Source: Echinarachnius parma (taxonomy: Eukaryota > Echinodermata > Echinoidea > Clypeasteroida > Echinarachniidae). Taken from it: DNA of 64,000 nt. The position numbers and the translations under genes are program-made. The DNA lies in NCBI GenBank assembly GCA_037951105.1, contig JBAMJV010008213.1, positions 62,001 through 126,000 on the forward strand, given 5' to 3'. Below the pieces are notes generated by a model, which was not told the origin of the DNA, ran no database searches, and saw only the letters and a program-made list of their open reading frames with translations. Below are positions 1 through 10,200 of the stretch, one piece after another (the stretch's first letter is position 1; each line of letters begins with the position of its first letter).

Positions 1-157
1 TTGCTAAGTTTTTTAGGTTTATTCAGGAGATTTAGACTCCTTGATTTACGTGAATGGATATCACAGACAATCACATAATTTATGTGATTGTCTGTGATAT
101 CCATTTACGTAAATCAAGGAGTCTGAATCTCCTAAATAAACCTAAACAACTTAGCAA
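1..157. repeat. Near-perfect 157-bp palindrome (foldback/MITE-like)
   Basis: Bases 1-78 are the reverse complement of 80-157 with only a few mismatches, centred on base 79 (TCACATAA against TTATGTGA). Base 1 pairs with base 157, so the palindrome begins exactly at the window edge and may extend further left. There is no coding potential. The likely origin is a short inverted-repeat transposon derivative; a recombination-born palindrome is the alternative. Confidence 0.85.
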
Positions 158-380
158 CAGCTAATCATCACATTTCATTGATGTTGCCTTCATTTAAATA
201 TGACTCGTATTGATGACCGTATGACACCCATCACATGTCCATCATCCAATGCGTTATTGTTTATAATTGACATTTCATTACAATCATTTTTTTTTATTCC
301 GCACACATTTGCTACTATCTATTTTCTTTATAACAATCCATATCAAGGGGACGTCCGGATGAGAAAAGCTAATCACAAGT

Positions 381-557
381 ATACCCAGTGGCGTACCCAG
401 GATTTGTTCAAGGGGGAGGAGGGGGAGGGGAATCGCCCACCCCCCCCCCCCCCCCCCCCCCCCCGGTTACGCCTATGAGTATACCTCCCTCTGAAAATGC
501 CAATCGGAAGATTATTGTTTTTCCACCTGCAAGAAAGATCTTGACCCCATTCTAATT
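381..557 (+). repeat. Dispersed repeat with GGCGTACCCAGG start and poly-C tract
   Basis: The sequence runs GTGGCGTACCCAGG, a G/A-rich stretch, a C homopolymer at about 437-465 and GGTTACGCC. That bracketing is seen in dispersed invertebrate repeats and recurs in related form near 8,011, 31,970 and 32,290. Bases about 505-557 match 6,920-6,975 elsewhere in the window. No gene is seen in 158-557. Confidence 0.5.
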
Positions 558-1492
558 GTGACGTGACCTTACACCACAAAACGACGTCGCGGTAGTAGTT
601 TCTATGTTATTATCTGAAATAGTCCAATTTTGTTAAAAATATGAGATGTACCTTTTGTGAAAATTTGCGCATCAAAAATCATGTTTGAATATGATTTTTC
701 ATCGAATAAATGTATCAGATTACAGCGCCTGAATAGACGCTATTCTTTCAGCGTTTTTCCCTTTATTTTAAAGGTAGTGTTGAGTATTGGTATTTCCCGA
801 AGTGCCCCCCGATATTTTTTTGTGAGACAATGAAAAACTGACTGTCAAATTCGAAAGAACATACAATTTTAATGCCAAAATAAACTTTATTTGATCAAAA
901 TCGGTTCAGAAACAGCTGAAATATCCATAAATATATTTGTATTCCAAATAGTTCACACCGGACATCACCGGGCGATATTTAGACTTTTTAGAAAAATTGT
1001 AAAAAATGCTCGAAGACTACTTTGAAAAAAATCTGAATAGGTTTGTAAAAAGTCGTTGATGATATCTCTATTGAATCATTATTTTAACAAACATTAAATG
1101 CACAATTTTGTATGAAAAAGGGCTAAAAATAATGATTTGTTTAAATAGCGCCCTCTTGAGTTGTAACGGCTCTTTTTGAATGATAACAGGGGTTTTACAT
1201 AGTCGTTTGTAATTGTGTATACTTTTTGAGCATGGTGAAGTTATAACTATTACTTTGTACCGTAATGGTGAAGGTTTTGGTTACTAAAGTTAAGTTTGAC
1301 CAATACTCAACTATCCCTTTAAAACTGCTTCAATCAATTATGTTCCAAATATTTGGTGCTCAAGTTGCGAGGTTTTTAGTCCAAATATGACAAATTATAA
1401 AGCATTTTAAAGGTAATGGCTTCTACTTTAATACCATTGTGAAAATCAGCGCACTAATTTTGTCTGATAGTGGTCGTTTTGTGGTGTGTCAC
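558..1492. mobile_element. Non-autonomous TIR element carrying a nested TTAA-MITE
   Basis: The left end reads GTGACGTGACCTTACACCAC and the right end, reversed, reads GTGACACACCACAAAACGAC; the inner ACCACAAAACGAC is shared exactly. AATT flanks both sides (554-557 and 1,493-1,496). The flanking repeat is present uninterrupted at about 6,890-7,010, where CCCCATTCAAATTAGCC is continuous, which supplies an empty-site paralogue. A TTAA-MITE (772-1,318) lies inside. No transposase was found. The superfamily is not assigned. Confidence 0.65.
772..1318 (+). mobile_element. TTAA-MITE family 1, copy A
   Basis: TTAA flanks both ends (768-771, 1,319-1,322). The left terminus AGGTAGTTGTTGAG-like (AGGTAGTGTTGAGTATTGGT) pairs with the right terminus ACCAATACTCAACTATCCCT. 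The interior shares landmarks with all family-1 copies: TGATCAAAATCGGTTCAGAA, AGCGCCCTCTTGAGTT and TTATAACTATTA. It has no coding capacity. TTAA target duplications are known for the piggyBac and Kolobok superfamilies; which one drives this family cannot be decided here. Confidence 0.85.
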
Positions 1493-1788
1493 AATTAGCC
1501 TTTGTTGATAGTGGCTTCGAGCATCTAGTGTAACATAAAGTGAGTTGAATTAGTAAGCCATTACCCCCGTTTTTATACAATCATCTATTTCAATCGCAAA
1601 CTTCATGTAAACCAACTTTCATCATTCATCATCATTCATATATTCAAGGTCTCAGGAAACGTCCCACTTTTGGTCTCAGAGGACGGTATTTAACCCTAAA
1701 AAGACTGGGCTATTTTGAACCTTAAAAAACGGGGGGGGGGGGGGGGGGAGAGGGGGGGGGGGGAGGGGGCTAAAAGGGCCCTCCTAAG

Positions 1789-2110
1789 ATCTCGGCAACC
1801 GAAACTCCGATCGACTCCAAATTTGGCATCGTGATAGATGTCCATAAGGTCTACAATATTGCGTAGTTAAAATAAAAACATTAATTAGAATATGCTAATT
1901 AGAGCTAATTAATTATGCAAACATTTTATTTTTTTGTATTTTTTGTAGTTTTCTCGGCAATCGAAACTACAATCGACTCCAAATTTGGCATGGTGATAGA
2001 TGTCCATGAGCCATACAATATTGCATAGTTAAATTTTTTGTTTTAATTATAATATGCTAATTAGAGCTAATTAATTATGCGAAAATTGCATTTTTTCGTA
2101 TTTTTTGCAT
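1789..2110. repeat. Two tandem units of about 162 bp
   Basis: Both units contain TCTCGGCAA(C/T)CGAAACT, then CGACTCCAAATTTGGCAT, GATAGATGTCCAT and TATGCTAATTAGAGCTAATT in the same order. They lie inside the 1,690-2,877 element. Confidence 0.8.
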
Positions 2111-2285
2111 TTAAAAAATATTTGTTATACATTTTTTCGATGGAATAAAATATTAACCATTATTCAACCATTTGTAGCCCAATTTTTACACAAATCACAA
2201 AATTTAGCGATTTTCGGGCCGACGCTCACTTACAAAAGGTCACGTAACTTTAGAACGGTACACCCGGTTGTCGTAAAATATTTAA

Positions 2286-2793
2286 AGGGGTAGTTTAGTT
2301 TTGGTAAGGCTGAACTTTAGTAGCCAAAACCTGCACAGTAACATTATAAACTAATAGTTATAACTCCACCATGATTGAAAGGTATACAAAATTACAAATG
2401 ACTAAGTAAAAAGCCTGTTATCATTCAAAAAGAGCCATTAAAACACAAGAGGGCGCATAATTTCATACGGAATTATGCATGTGATGTTTTATTGATATAA
2501 TGAGTAGACAGCGAGATCATCAACAACTATTTTAAAAACGCTTTTGAACATTTTTGAAAAAGTGCAAGCATTTTTTTATTTTTTTCTAAAAATCATCTAA
2601 TTATTTGGGCCCCAAATAATAAGATCAGATATATTTATTGATATTTCAGCCGTTTCTGGGTCGATTTTGACCAAACAAAGTTTATTCTGCCATTAAAATT
2701 GCATGTTCTCTCAAATTCGACACTCAGTTTTTCATTACCTCACAAAAAAATTGTGATGTGCAGCGCCCTCTCTACCAAAACTAAACTACCCCT
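2286..2793 (-). mobile_element. TTAA-MITE family 1, copy B
   Basis: TTAA flanks the copy (2,282-2,285 and 2,794-2,797). The left end is AGGGGTAGTTTAGTTTTGGT and the right end is its complement. It lies in the opposite orientation to copy A: the AAAACCTGCACAG block comes first and the GCGCCCTCTCTACC block last. It is nested in the G-tract element and is therefore younger than that host. Confidence 0.85.
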
Positions 2794-2914
2794 TTAAGCG
2801 TTGCGAAGTTATCGCGAAAATAGAGGAGGGGGGGGGGGGGGGGGCTAAATCAGCCCCCCCAGTCTTTTTAGGGTTAAAAGCAAAATAGACATACGCGCTT
2901 CTTGGTGAACGTTT

Positions 2915-3330
2915 ACGGTATCAGATCACAAAATTACACATTATACAAACCACTCATCACTTTTTACACATGCCAGCAAAGTTACTAGACCCCTATGACT
3001 GTATGAAGATCGCTAGTTTGTGGCTTAGGCATAATTATCACACGCTGAGCAAGGGTGTCTTTTCGCACCGTGTGCTAAGCGTTCGCAAGATGGCACCGCG
3101 CGTCTGACTTACAAATGCGAATCTATAGTATCTTCGTTGACACGTGCAACAACTGACGTAGGGTTGATATAATGTGCGTTTCTGTGATCTGATATGTACA
3201 TTAGGTAAAATATCCATGGTAAATATGGTCAAAAAAAATGTTATGTGACCGAGTAATGGGCGAAAATGCAGATTGATATTTGCTAACTCATTGCACTAAT
3301 AACGTACCCAGTTGAAAGACTTTCAAGTCA
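2915..3330. repeat. Rearranged fragment of TTAA-MITE family 2
   Basis: Bases about 2,920-2,993 match the reverse complement of the first ~75 bp of the family-2 copy at 13,697. Bases about 3,183-3,320 match the next part in forward orientation (TGTGATCTGA, then TATTTGCTAACTCATTGCAC). The two blocks are bounded by ATCAGATCACA and TGTGATCTGAT, as expected for a local inversion of about 260 bp. Confidence 0.6.
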
Positions 3331-3887
3331 ACATTCCATCACCATTAATAAACAATAAGAGATATAATGTTACTTTCTGTCATGAAAGAGGCGAAGAACT
3401 ATTTTGTTTAATGCTTTCAGGAGAAAACGGTCAGAACAATTATTCGAGCAAAATACATTAACCCCCCCCCCCCTCCCACCCCCAATCAATTTTAGCCCGA
3501 TAATTCAATCTAAATGCTAGCAATCCTGGCGTGTGATCGGCTTTATGGCTGAGTAGCTTGTCAGGTGAAAATGGGAAGTGTATGATTGTTCCGGCAAAAG
3601 ACCTCAGCCCCCCCTGAGAAAAATATGTTTGGAGAACGTACATTATTTGTATAAAGTCAACAGCTCAACATTTCAATAACGTAATATTCAACAAAAGTGA
3701 TCGCGGAAGGAAAGTTAACTTAATGTACATTGTACGTCGTATATTTCGTGTTATCGGATACATGCGTTCGTCAGATAAGAACAACTCCTTGCAGTCATTT
3801 AAAGTGATCCATGAGCTTTATCATTGTTAGATTTCTCTGACATATGTGCGATAGTTCCTTAAATTTAAACCAGTGTTTACATATTAA

Positions 3888-4264
3888 AGGTACACCTGTA
3901 AAGTGTCAGGTATTGCCCAAAATGACATTTGAGACTTCAATCCTGTACCAAAATCATTGTAAGATATGTCCGAATGATGAGTGAAAGTTTCATGGAAAAA
4001 GAACACTGCTCATTTGGTTTAAAAAGCGAAAATTTGCGTCAGCTTTTACAACGAATTATTGTATAACGTGTATGAGGTTTATAACCGTTCATTACCGCTT
4101 TTGAGCTGAATGATTATCAATGATAGATATCGTCATACTAAAGGGGCATTTAAACAAAATCTAATTCTATTTTATCATTCTCTTACCGTAGGCCAAACAA
4201 CACAGTAGAAGAGAAATGTGGAAGCTCCAACTAATTTTCGTCGAGACACTTTACTGGTTTCACT
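3888..4264 (+). mobile_element. TTAA-MITE family 3, copy 1
   Basis: TTAA lies at 3,884-3,887 and 4,265-4,268. Terminal blocks are AGGTACACCTGTAAAGTGTC and GACACTTTACTGGTTTCACT. Shared internal blocks with the copy at 20,049-20,408 (opposite orientation) include TGTACCAAAA, TGAAAGTTTCAT and AACACTGCT. It is non-coding. Confidence 0.75.
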
Positions 4265-4268
4265 TTAA

Positions 4269-5775
4269 GAGAAACAAAAATGTATATTGATGCCTTCATC
4301 ACCTTATGCCTATTGACTTCGGAAAGGGTTCCGGAACTCCTTTCATTTCAATCATTTAAATCTCTATAAAGACATTTGCAAATTGAACACCTATTCCATT
4401 TTGTCTGCTTAAGTCATATAATATGCCAATCAATAATATACAGGAGAAGTGAACAAATGTTCATTACATTACCAAGTAATTTTTGGTTGTATTTGACAGT
4501 CAAAGGATCACATTGATAACATATCCCTTACTCAATGTACATGTCCATCAGTTTCCCATAGGCAATGCTTTGATAAAATACAACAGGGTTGGGGCCATAG
4601 TGCCCCGTCAATGCCGTCCCCTCCTCCTGGTGCGGGAGGATCGCGACTGCTCGTCAATGAAGGAAAATGTTGCCTACCACTTCTATTTTGGGGAAGATTA
4701 TCGCGCGTCATTGGGAACCAAATCTTCAAACATATAGTCACGTAATCACATTTTGAGCATTTAACAGGTTTATTCATAATTCCACAATACAAGTTCATGT
4801 TAGTTAATTATTTTCGTTAAATTTTATTCAAACTTGATGGGATTATAAGGGGCAGGAATTGAGGGGGAGGGGGAGCCGCCGGCGTAAATTGCGGCATCCC
4901 TTGGTTAGGTTATACAGCTACAAAAGGATGCCACATCTAAACAATCATTTTGGCACGACATATACTCGCCTACTTCCAATCAGTTTTCTTTATAGCAACT
5001 TATACTAATGTTATTCATTATTACTCGTGAATATTCATTACCATCGTATACATTATTGGTTCTTGATTAAAAGTCCCCTTGTATGCTTTTTAAATGACAC
5101 AAAATGGCAAGAGCTACTTAACGTGAAACGATGATTTGGGGTATTTGAAAAAGAAAGCGTATTCCGTAGTTTTTTCCTTCTTTCTCTCGGGCAAAATAAG
5201 ATGATGGCAATGGAATTTGCTTGTTGTTATTCGTCTTTATTATTTATCATATGGTGTAATAACATGTCTTTGCTTGCATTATGGGTGCCGCCGTGTATAC
5301 GATATTATCTGTTGATAATGAGCGGTCTTTTCTAGTATGAAACATTGAACATTTTCATATCAACTAAGATTACCGTGTCTTTTTAAAGAGGGGATTATAA
5401 ACCCAAAGTCAAGGCTAAGTATGACGTCGGAACGTCATTATTAATTTGATTTCACATGTGTCTTTATACAAATTATTTACCGGTAAATATGTGCATAGGA
5501 TAATGCATTTTTGACTATTTTTTGACTATTTTTGTAACATATATTTATGAATATGTATTGTTGAACAGTGAAATCTGGCGTTTATTTTCAGAAATATTCT
5601 CCCAGCTGCTCTGTTTTGAAATGGAATGGTATATTTGTCACAACAGATTGCCAGATCAAGCATGTCAAGTCAGAAAAAATCTGAGAGAGGAACAAAATAA
5701 TCAATTTCACACTACTCATGCGGCCGAGGAAAGAAATTATTCAGCCAACCTTTTGACATAAGAAATTTTGCTGTA
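4269..5775. other. Intergenic AT-rich sequence, nothing recognised
   Basis: Only short unsupported reading frames are present. A G-rich stretch lies at about 4,845-4,880. I see no repeat boundaries, RNA genes or protein homology here. A C-rich tract lies just outside, at about 3,463-3,482. Confidence 0.5.
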
Positions 5776-5850
5776 TTATAAATCCCATTTCAATTTCGAA
5801 TCAATACAAAGGCCCAAGTATTTAACACGTATACAGCGGTTGTACCATGT
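5776..5850 (-). pseudogene. Tiny LINE reverse-transcriptase remnant
   Basis: On the minus strand the last ~17 residues of an open stretch read VKYLGLCIDSKLKWDL before a stop. This resembles the 'YLG..ID.kL.W' motif found after the YADD box of LINE reverse transcriptases. The match is short and no other LINE domain is attached, although the AT-rich sequence to about 6,475 could be old LINE-derived material. Confidence 0.4.
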
Positions 5851-6031
5851 ATGAAGGGATGATTGGAGAGTCCTGAGTAGAACTGTTGGTATTCTTTCTT
5901 GCATAGTCCTAAAAAGGAAGGTGTTAGTCCTGAAAATGACTGTTGGTATTCTTTCTTGATCTCGTAGTTGTTCTTTCTTGAGCTTGTAGTTGTTCTTTCC
6001 TGAGCTTGTAGTAATACTTTGCAATTACTCA

Positions 6032-7240
6032 AACTTTTTTTTATAATTATACAATTTGAATAATTATTAGTTGATAGATTTGAATTATTGGATACAAATG
6101 TCCCAAGAATTGGCGTATATTTGTAATTTAATATAATTTTCTGACATTGAAATTTAAACTGTCAGTTTAAAATGATAATTGACTTTCTGTAAACTTCTAT
6201 TTTTTTAAAGATATGATTTATTCATCCCTACTGGTCCTTAACTGTTGTTTTTACATTACTTAATTATAATTATAAATATTGAACATGATTATTGAATCTA
6301 TTCTACTCGTTAAACCTTACGTAATGTATTGTACTGTATCATGATTATGCCCTGCATTGACAGTTATGCGCCATGTCCTGGGCTACTTTTATTATTGTAA
6401 TGTAACATGTTATTATGTATGTTCACTTTTACTCTTGCTCCTTTGTTGAGTTTACAATAAAGTGATATCAACTCAAAAATAAAACAGCGCCGGTATGGTT
6501 ATGGTATTGAAGGAAATGATGGGTGGTGGGAGGGGCCCGGCCTACTTCCACCCTCCGATACTTGTAAGCAACACCTATTTAACACTTTGTACTTATTATG
6601 TCGATTCATATTCGCATTCAATTAATATAATTTGTTGTTGTATTAATTTGTTTCGATATGTAAAAAAAAAAATCCTTTCTCAAGAAGCACTGATTCGTTA
6701 TATTAGGATAATTTGTACTTCATGTGAATCACTGAGATAAAAACAAATATTCTGGTTCTGATTCAGATTCATTTTATTTTCAACATAATCAAATGAAACA
6801 TACAGAAAAATTATGCAAATAATAAAGAAAGAAATATTCATATATCAATGAACAATGTATGCTGAAAAGTTGCACTGGCGCCCTCCCCGGTACATCATTT
6901 ACGAACTCTTCTAACATTCGCTGTCAATCGGAACATTTTTTTTCCACCTGTACGAAAGATCTATGCCCCATTCAAATTAGCCGTTGTTGATAGTGGTGTC
7001 TTCGACTTAAAAGACTCCAGTTACTGTATATTCCGTAAATTAAAGTGTACATTTTAATATTTCATATTACACTGGTGCACAATTACAAGAATGCTTCTCG
7101 CCTGCCGCACATCGATATCGTTTTGAAAGAATAAATAAGACATTGTGGCGCTCGCCAATAAATAAAAACAAAAATACTAGCTAGGATAGTGAATAATAAT
7201 GCTCCCGTGTGTGTGCGCGTCTTGGGGGGGGGGGGGGGGG
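6032..7240. other. Intergenic repeats, including an uninterrupted copy of the 480-560/1,490-1,530 repeat
   Basis: Bases about 6,890-7,010 (TCAATCGGAACA, TTTCCACCTG, GAAAGATCTATGCCCCATTC, TTGTTGATAGTGG) match 505-557 joined to 1,493-1,525, so this is the empty-site paralogue of the 558-1,492 insertion. A G homopolymer lies at about 7,226-7,242. No gene is recognised. Confidence 0.55.
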
Positions 7241-7472
7241 GTTCTTAAATTATTTTTACGTACATTGTATCTACTCCGTTTTATTACATTGTTTACTACA
7301 CCTGCGTTTACTTTGATTAAGTATCTCAATTACATGTTTAATCTTTTCTAATCCCCTCATTTTTCAAAGAACGCATGGAGACGTGGATTACTATTGGTAT
7401 GCCCTTCAATATGATTTTTTTTTTTCTCCATAATTATTTAATGATTATTTTTACGATTTTGTTTAATGACAG

Positions 7473-7754
7473 AGGCTGAGTGTCCTACAGGTGGATGGGT
7501 GAGCATAGGATCAGGATGCTACCAGTTTCAGACTACTGCTTATGTGACGTACGCTGATGCGGTCACATCGTGTGCAGGGATAGGAGGAGATTTGTTCGTT
7601 CCCAATGACGACGCCGAGAGGACAGCAGTCGGTATCGCAGGGTATGTCGGTAGTACCGTCGTTGCTCCGCCTTATCTCTTGTGGGTTGGCTGTACGGATG
7701 GCACGGTAGAAGGAACATTTGCCTGCAATGATGGGACGCAGCTTAGTAATACGG
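7473..7754 (+). CDS. C-type lectin-like domain gene, exon encoding the N-terminal part of the CTLD
   Basis: The acceptor is ...TTTAATGACAG before 7,473 and the donor is GTAATT after 7,754. The exon is 282 bp, phase 1 at both borders. It encodes ECPTGGWVSIGSGCYQF, a 'DAVTSC' Cys, 'GGDLF' and then LLWVGCTDGTVEGTF, which are the opening half of a C-type lectin-like fold (W/G box, conserved Cys, WIG-like box, EG). These domains are extracellular. The canonical EPN/QPD calcium-sugar motif is not visible, so sugar binding is doubtful. The signal-peptide exon should lie upstream but was not identified. The ATG at 7,466 lies in the intron and spans the splice site, so it is not the start codon. Confidence 0.75.
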
Positions 7755-7760
7755 GTAATT

Positions 7761-7996
7761 ATAATATCTAGTCAAAATTTATTTTACAAAACGAGCGAAT
7801 TAATATAGTTTCAAACTTCAAGTTTGAGGTTAATTTACCATTTTCAACAAGAAAATTACAAATGATATACAATATAATTATACATTACAAAGAACATTTC
7901 ACCAAGTATACCAAAGGAATAGAAGTATAGAAGTTATTTGTCCTTGCCTAACAACAAGCTATTATTCATATACCGTATGTCTTACTTAAAATACAT
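7761..7996. other. Start of the first intron, no recognised element
   Basis: AT-rich intronic sequence between the first CTLD exon and the composite repeat that begins at 7,997. Confidence 0.5.
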
Positions 7997-8190
7997 GGGG
8001 CCCGTTGCAGTGGCGTAATGAGCAAAAACTTTTGTGGGGGCTAAACCAAATCCACATCACCACCGGATATTGCGAGGGAGCGAAGCGACTGAGCGGGGGG
8101 AGGGTATGGGAGGGGTTGAAACGCGCAAAGTGTCTGACTTACAATCAGTTATAACTTACGATCAATTGTATCTCTTTCTGCAACGGGACC
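7997..8190. repeat. GGGCCCGTTGCAG-type MITE interrupted by another repeat, in intron
   Basis: The outer ends GGGCCCGTTGCAG (7,998) and TCTTTCTGCAACGGGACC (to 8,190), with the block GAAACGCGCAAAGTGTCTGA, match the intact element at 19,798-19,962. Bases about 8,011-8,115 are foreign. They start TGGCGTAATGAGC, contain GGGAGCGAAGCGACTGAGCG, and resemble the other TGGCGTA repeats in the window. Confidence 0.65.
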
Positions 8191-8384
8191 AAGGAATTAT
8201 AAGACAATCATATCATGCAATCGAAATTAAGAAGAAAACAAAAAAATACTTCATTTTCGAAATACAAAACAATGATCCAGTGACATCCACCATTAAAGTA
8301 ATGCTTGTGGAAAGTATTTTCCTCTTTAATGTAAATGAGATCGCAATAGTTATCAAGCTACATAATACGATCTAGACAAAAAAT

Positions 8385-8898
8385 CACGCACTTGGAAAAT
8401 AATAATTGTCCGCTGGTATCACCATTATTTTTAGAATTGTTATGAAATTCGGTTGTGGCCTATTTTGCCCGCCATAGCAGATACTATGGAGTGATATAGA
8501 TATACAAATTGGTGTATTTGACTGTATGTGTAGTTCAATGCATTTTGCATAATGCAATACATGGTATAGGTTTTCCCATCCATTTTCAAACAATCGTCAT
8601 TCAATTGAATTACTTGTTAACTTCAATTTCGTCTCGAGAAGTCCGGAACGTGCATATTGTTCGATTTCGTCATTGCGCACACAAGTTCGTGCTTTTCCAA
8701 TCAAATTCATCAATTTCCATTAATTTTAGTCAAAGCTCATTCGATTTCGTCCTGTCCCACTTGCTGGTGTACAATGTGATGATCAATTTCGTCATTGCGC
8801 ATTCAACTTCGTTAATTTTCATTCAAATTCGTCAGACTATTAAGAAAGCGATACAATTTGATACTTTATGTCAATCTCCTTTCATTATCATCTTTTTG
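8385..8898. repeat. 514-bp tandem duplication, copy 1 (intronic)
   Basis: Bases 8,385-8,898 recur at 8,899-9,412 with an offset of 514 and almost no differences. Each copy contains several ATTCGATTTCGTC/CAAATTCGTCA words. Any long ORF across it simply repeats and has no known homologue. Confidence 0.92.
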
Positions 8899-10025
8899 CA
8901 CGCACTTGGAAAATAATAATTGTCCGCTGGTATCACCATTATTTTTAGAATTGTTATGAAATTCGGTTGTGGCCTATTTTGCCCGCCATAGCAGATACTA
9001 TGGAGTGATATAGATATACAAATTGGTGTATTTGACTGTATGTGTAGTTCAATGCATTTTGCATAATGCAATACATGGTATAGGTTTTCCCATCCATTTT
9101 CAAACAATCGTCATTCAATTGAATTACTTGTTAACTTCAATTTCGTCTCGAGAAGTCCGGAACGTGCATATTGTTCGATTTCGTCATTGCGCACACAAGT
9201 TCGTGCTTTTCCAATCAAATTCATCAATTTCCATTAATTTTAGTCAAAGCTCATTCGATTTCGTCCTGTCCCACTTGCTGGTGTACAATGTGATGATCAA
9301 TTTCGTCATTGCGCATTCAACTTCGTTAATTTTCATTCAAATTCGTCAGACTATTAAGAAAGCGATACAATTTGATACTTTATGTCAATCTCCTTTCATT
9401 ATCATCTTTTGCATGTTGAATCCCATTGTCTATGTTTGTTTTGTGCTTCGGAAATTCATAAAAAGTTTATTGTATTTTACTGATTTTGCATCATTTGAAA
9501 AACATTTGTGCGCATCGTTATTGTATATCAAACGCAGGTCGCCACTCTTCCAGCATATCTGTATTGTATGGATAAATCAATCAATCATACTTTCCGACAG
9601 CACCGTTTGTGCTTTGCAATATCAAAATTAATTGTTTTTAATCAGTTAATCGTTTCAGAAACGATTATTGATAAAGTCATCGGTTGTGAAATCATTTGTA
9701 TAAACCCTTATGGGAAATTGCATATGAAACAGAGAAACCTAACTGCATGACGAATTTGAACGACGAAGTCCTGAAATCGAATGAACAATGACGAATTCGA
9801 ACATTACATAACACGCTTGATTGCCAGGCGGGACGAATTTCATTGCAAAATGACGAAATAGAATGACCAAATTTTAAAGTTGATTGGTCATTGACTAAAT
9901 TGAACGATGAATTACTAAATTGAATATAGCAATATTGCACGTTCCGGACTTCTGGAGACGAAATTTAAGTTAACAATTCATGAAATTGAATGACGATTGT
10001 TTCAAAATGGATGGGAAAACCTATA
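8563..10025. mobile_element. Foldback element with GACGAAATTGAATGA-type arms
   Basis: The right arm (about 9,750-10,025) is the reverse complement of 8,563-8,860 and of the matching part of the second duplicate. TATAGGTTTTCCCATCCATTTT and AACAATCGTCATTCAATT face their complements at 9,985-10,025. The arms are built from many variants of (A/T)TTCGTCATT. No transposase was found. It lies wholly in the intron between the two CTLD exons. Confidence 0.65.
8899..9412. repeat. 514-bp tandem duplication, copy 2 (intronic)
   Basis: Direct adjacent copy of 8,385-8,898. It diverges after TTTCATTATCATCTTTTGCA. The near identity suggests a recent event or an assembly expansion. Confidence 0.92.
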
Positions 10026-10077
10026 GTATAATGATACTGGCTGTCACATATCTTGTTATGTGTTTCTATCCACACAG

Positions 10078-10200
10078 GCTCGTGGAACCCAGCTCCAGTC
10101 ACCGATACCAGTAAAAACTGTGTAACTTATTCATTTGGTTCCCAAGAGCTGGGTAACTTTGATTGTACTCTGGTAAATACAGTCCAAGCTCTCTGTGAAG
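10078..10200 (+). CDS. C-type lectin-like domain gene, exon encoding the C-terminal part of the CTLD
   Basis: The acceptor is TTTCTATCCACACAG and the donor is GTAAGT. The exon is 123 bp, phase 1-1, and joins in frame to the 7,473-7,754 exon. It encodes SWNPAPVTDTSKNCV, then GNFDCTLVNTVQALCE, the expected closing half of a CTLD: W, a P-rich segment, the disulphide Cys, a 'WxDxxC'-like box reduced to NFDC, and the final F/L-C-E. The missing W and N in that box support loss of classical Ca-dependent sugar binding. Confidence 0.75.

Larger units (their letters stand above)
1690..2877. mobile_element. TIR element with G-tracts, host of MITE copy B
   Basis: The ends are inverted copies: TTAACCCTAAAAAGACTGGG at 1,690 and its reverse complement ending at 2,877. 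Each end is followed inward by a long poly-G stretch (about 1,731-1,767 and 2,827-2,844). Inside are two tandem units of about 162 bp and a TTAA-MITE (2,286-2,793). No transposase-like ORF is present, so it is non-autonomous. Confidence 0.7.

Noticed and set aside
7466-7472. ATG as start codon of the lectin-like exon
   Set aside because: It spans the 3' splice site TTTAATGACAG; the protein would lack a signal peptide.
8509-8916. 135-codon frame identical to the start of the next one
   Set aside because: It is only the first copy of the 514-bp duplication; repetition is not evidence of coding.
9023-9631. 202-codon + strand frame in the lectin intron
   Set aside because: It spans the foldback arm and duplicate copy 2, has no homology, and lies in an intron; treated as chance in a repeat.
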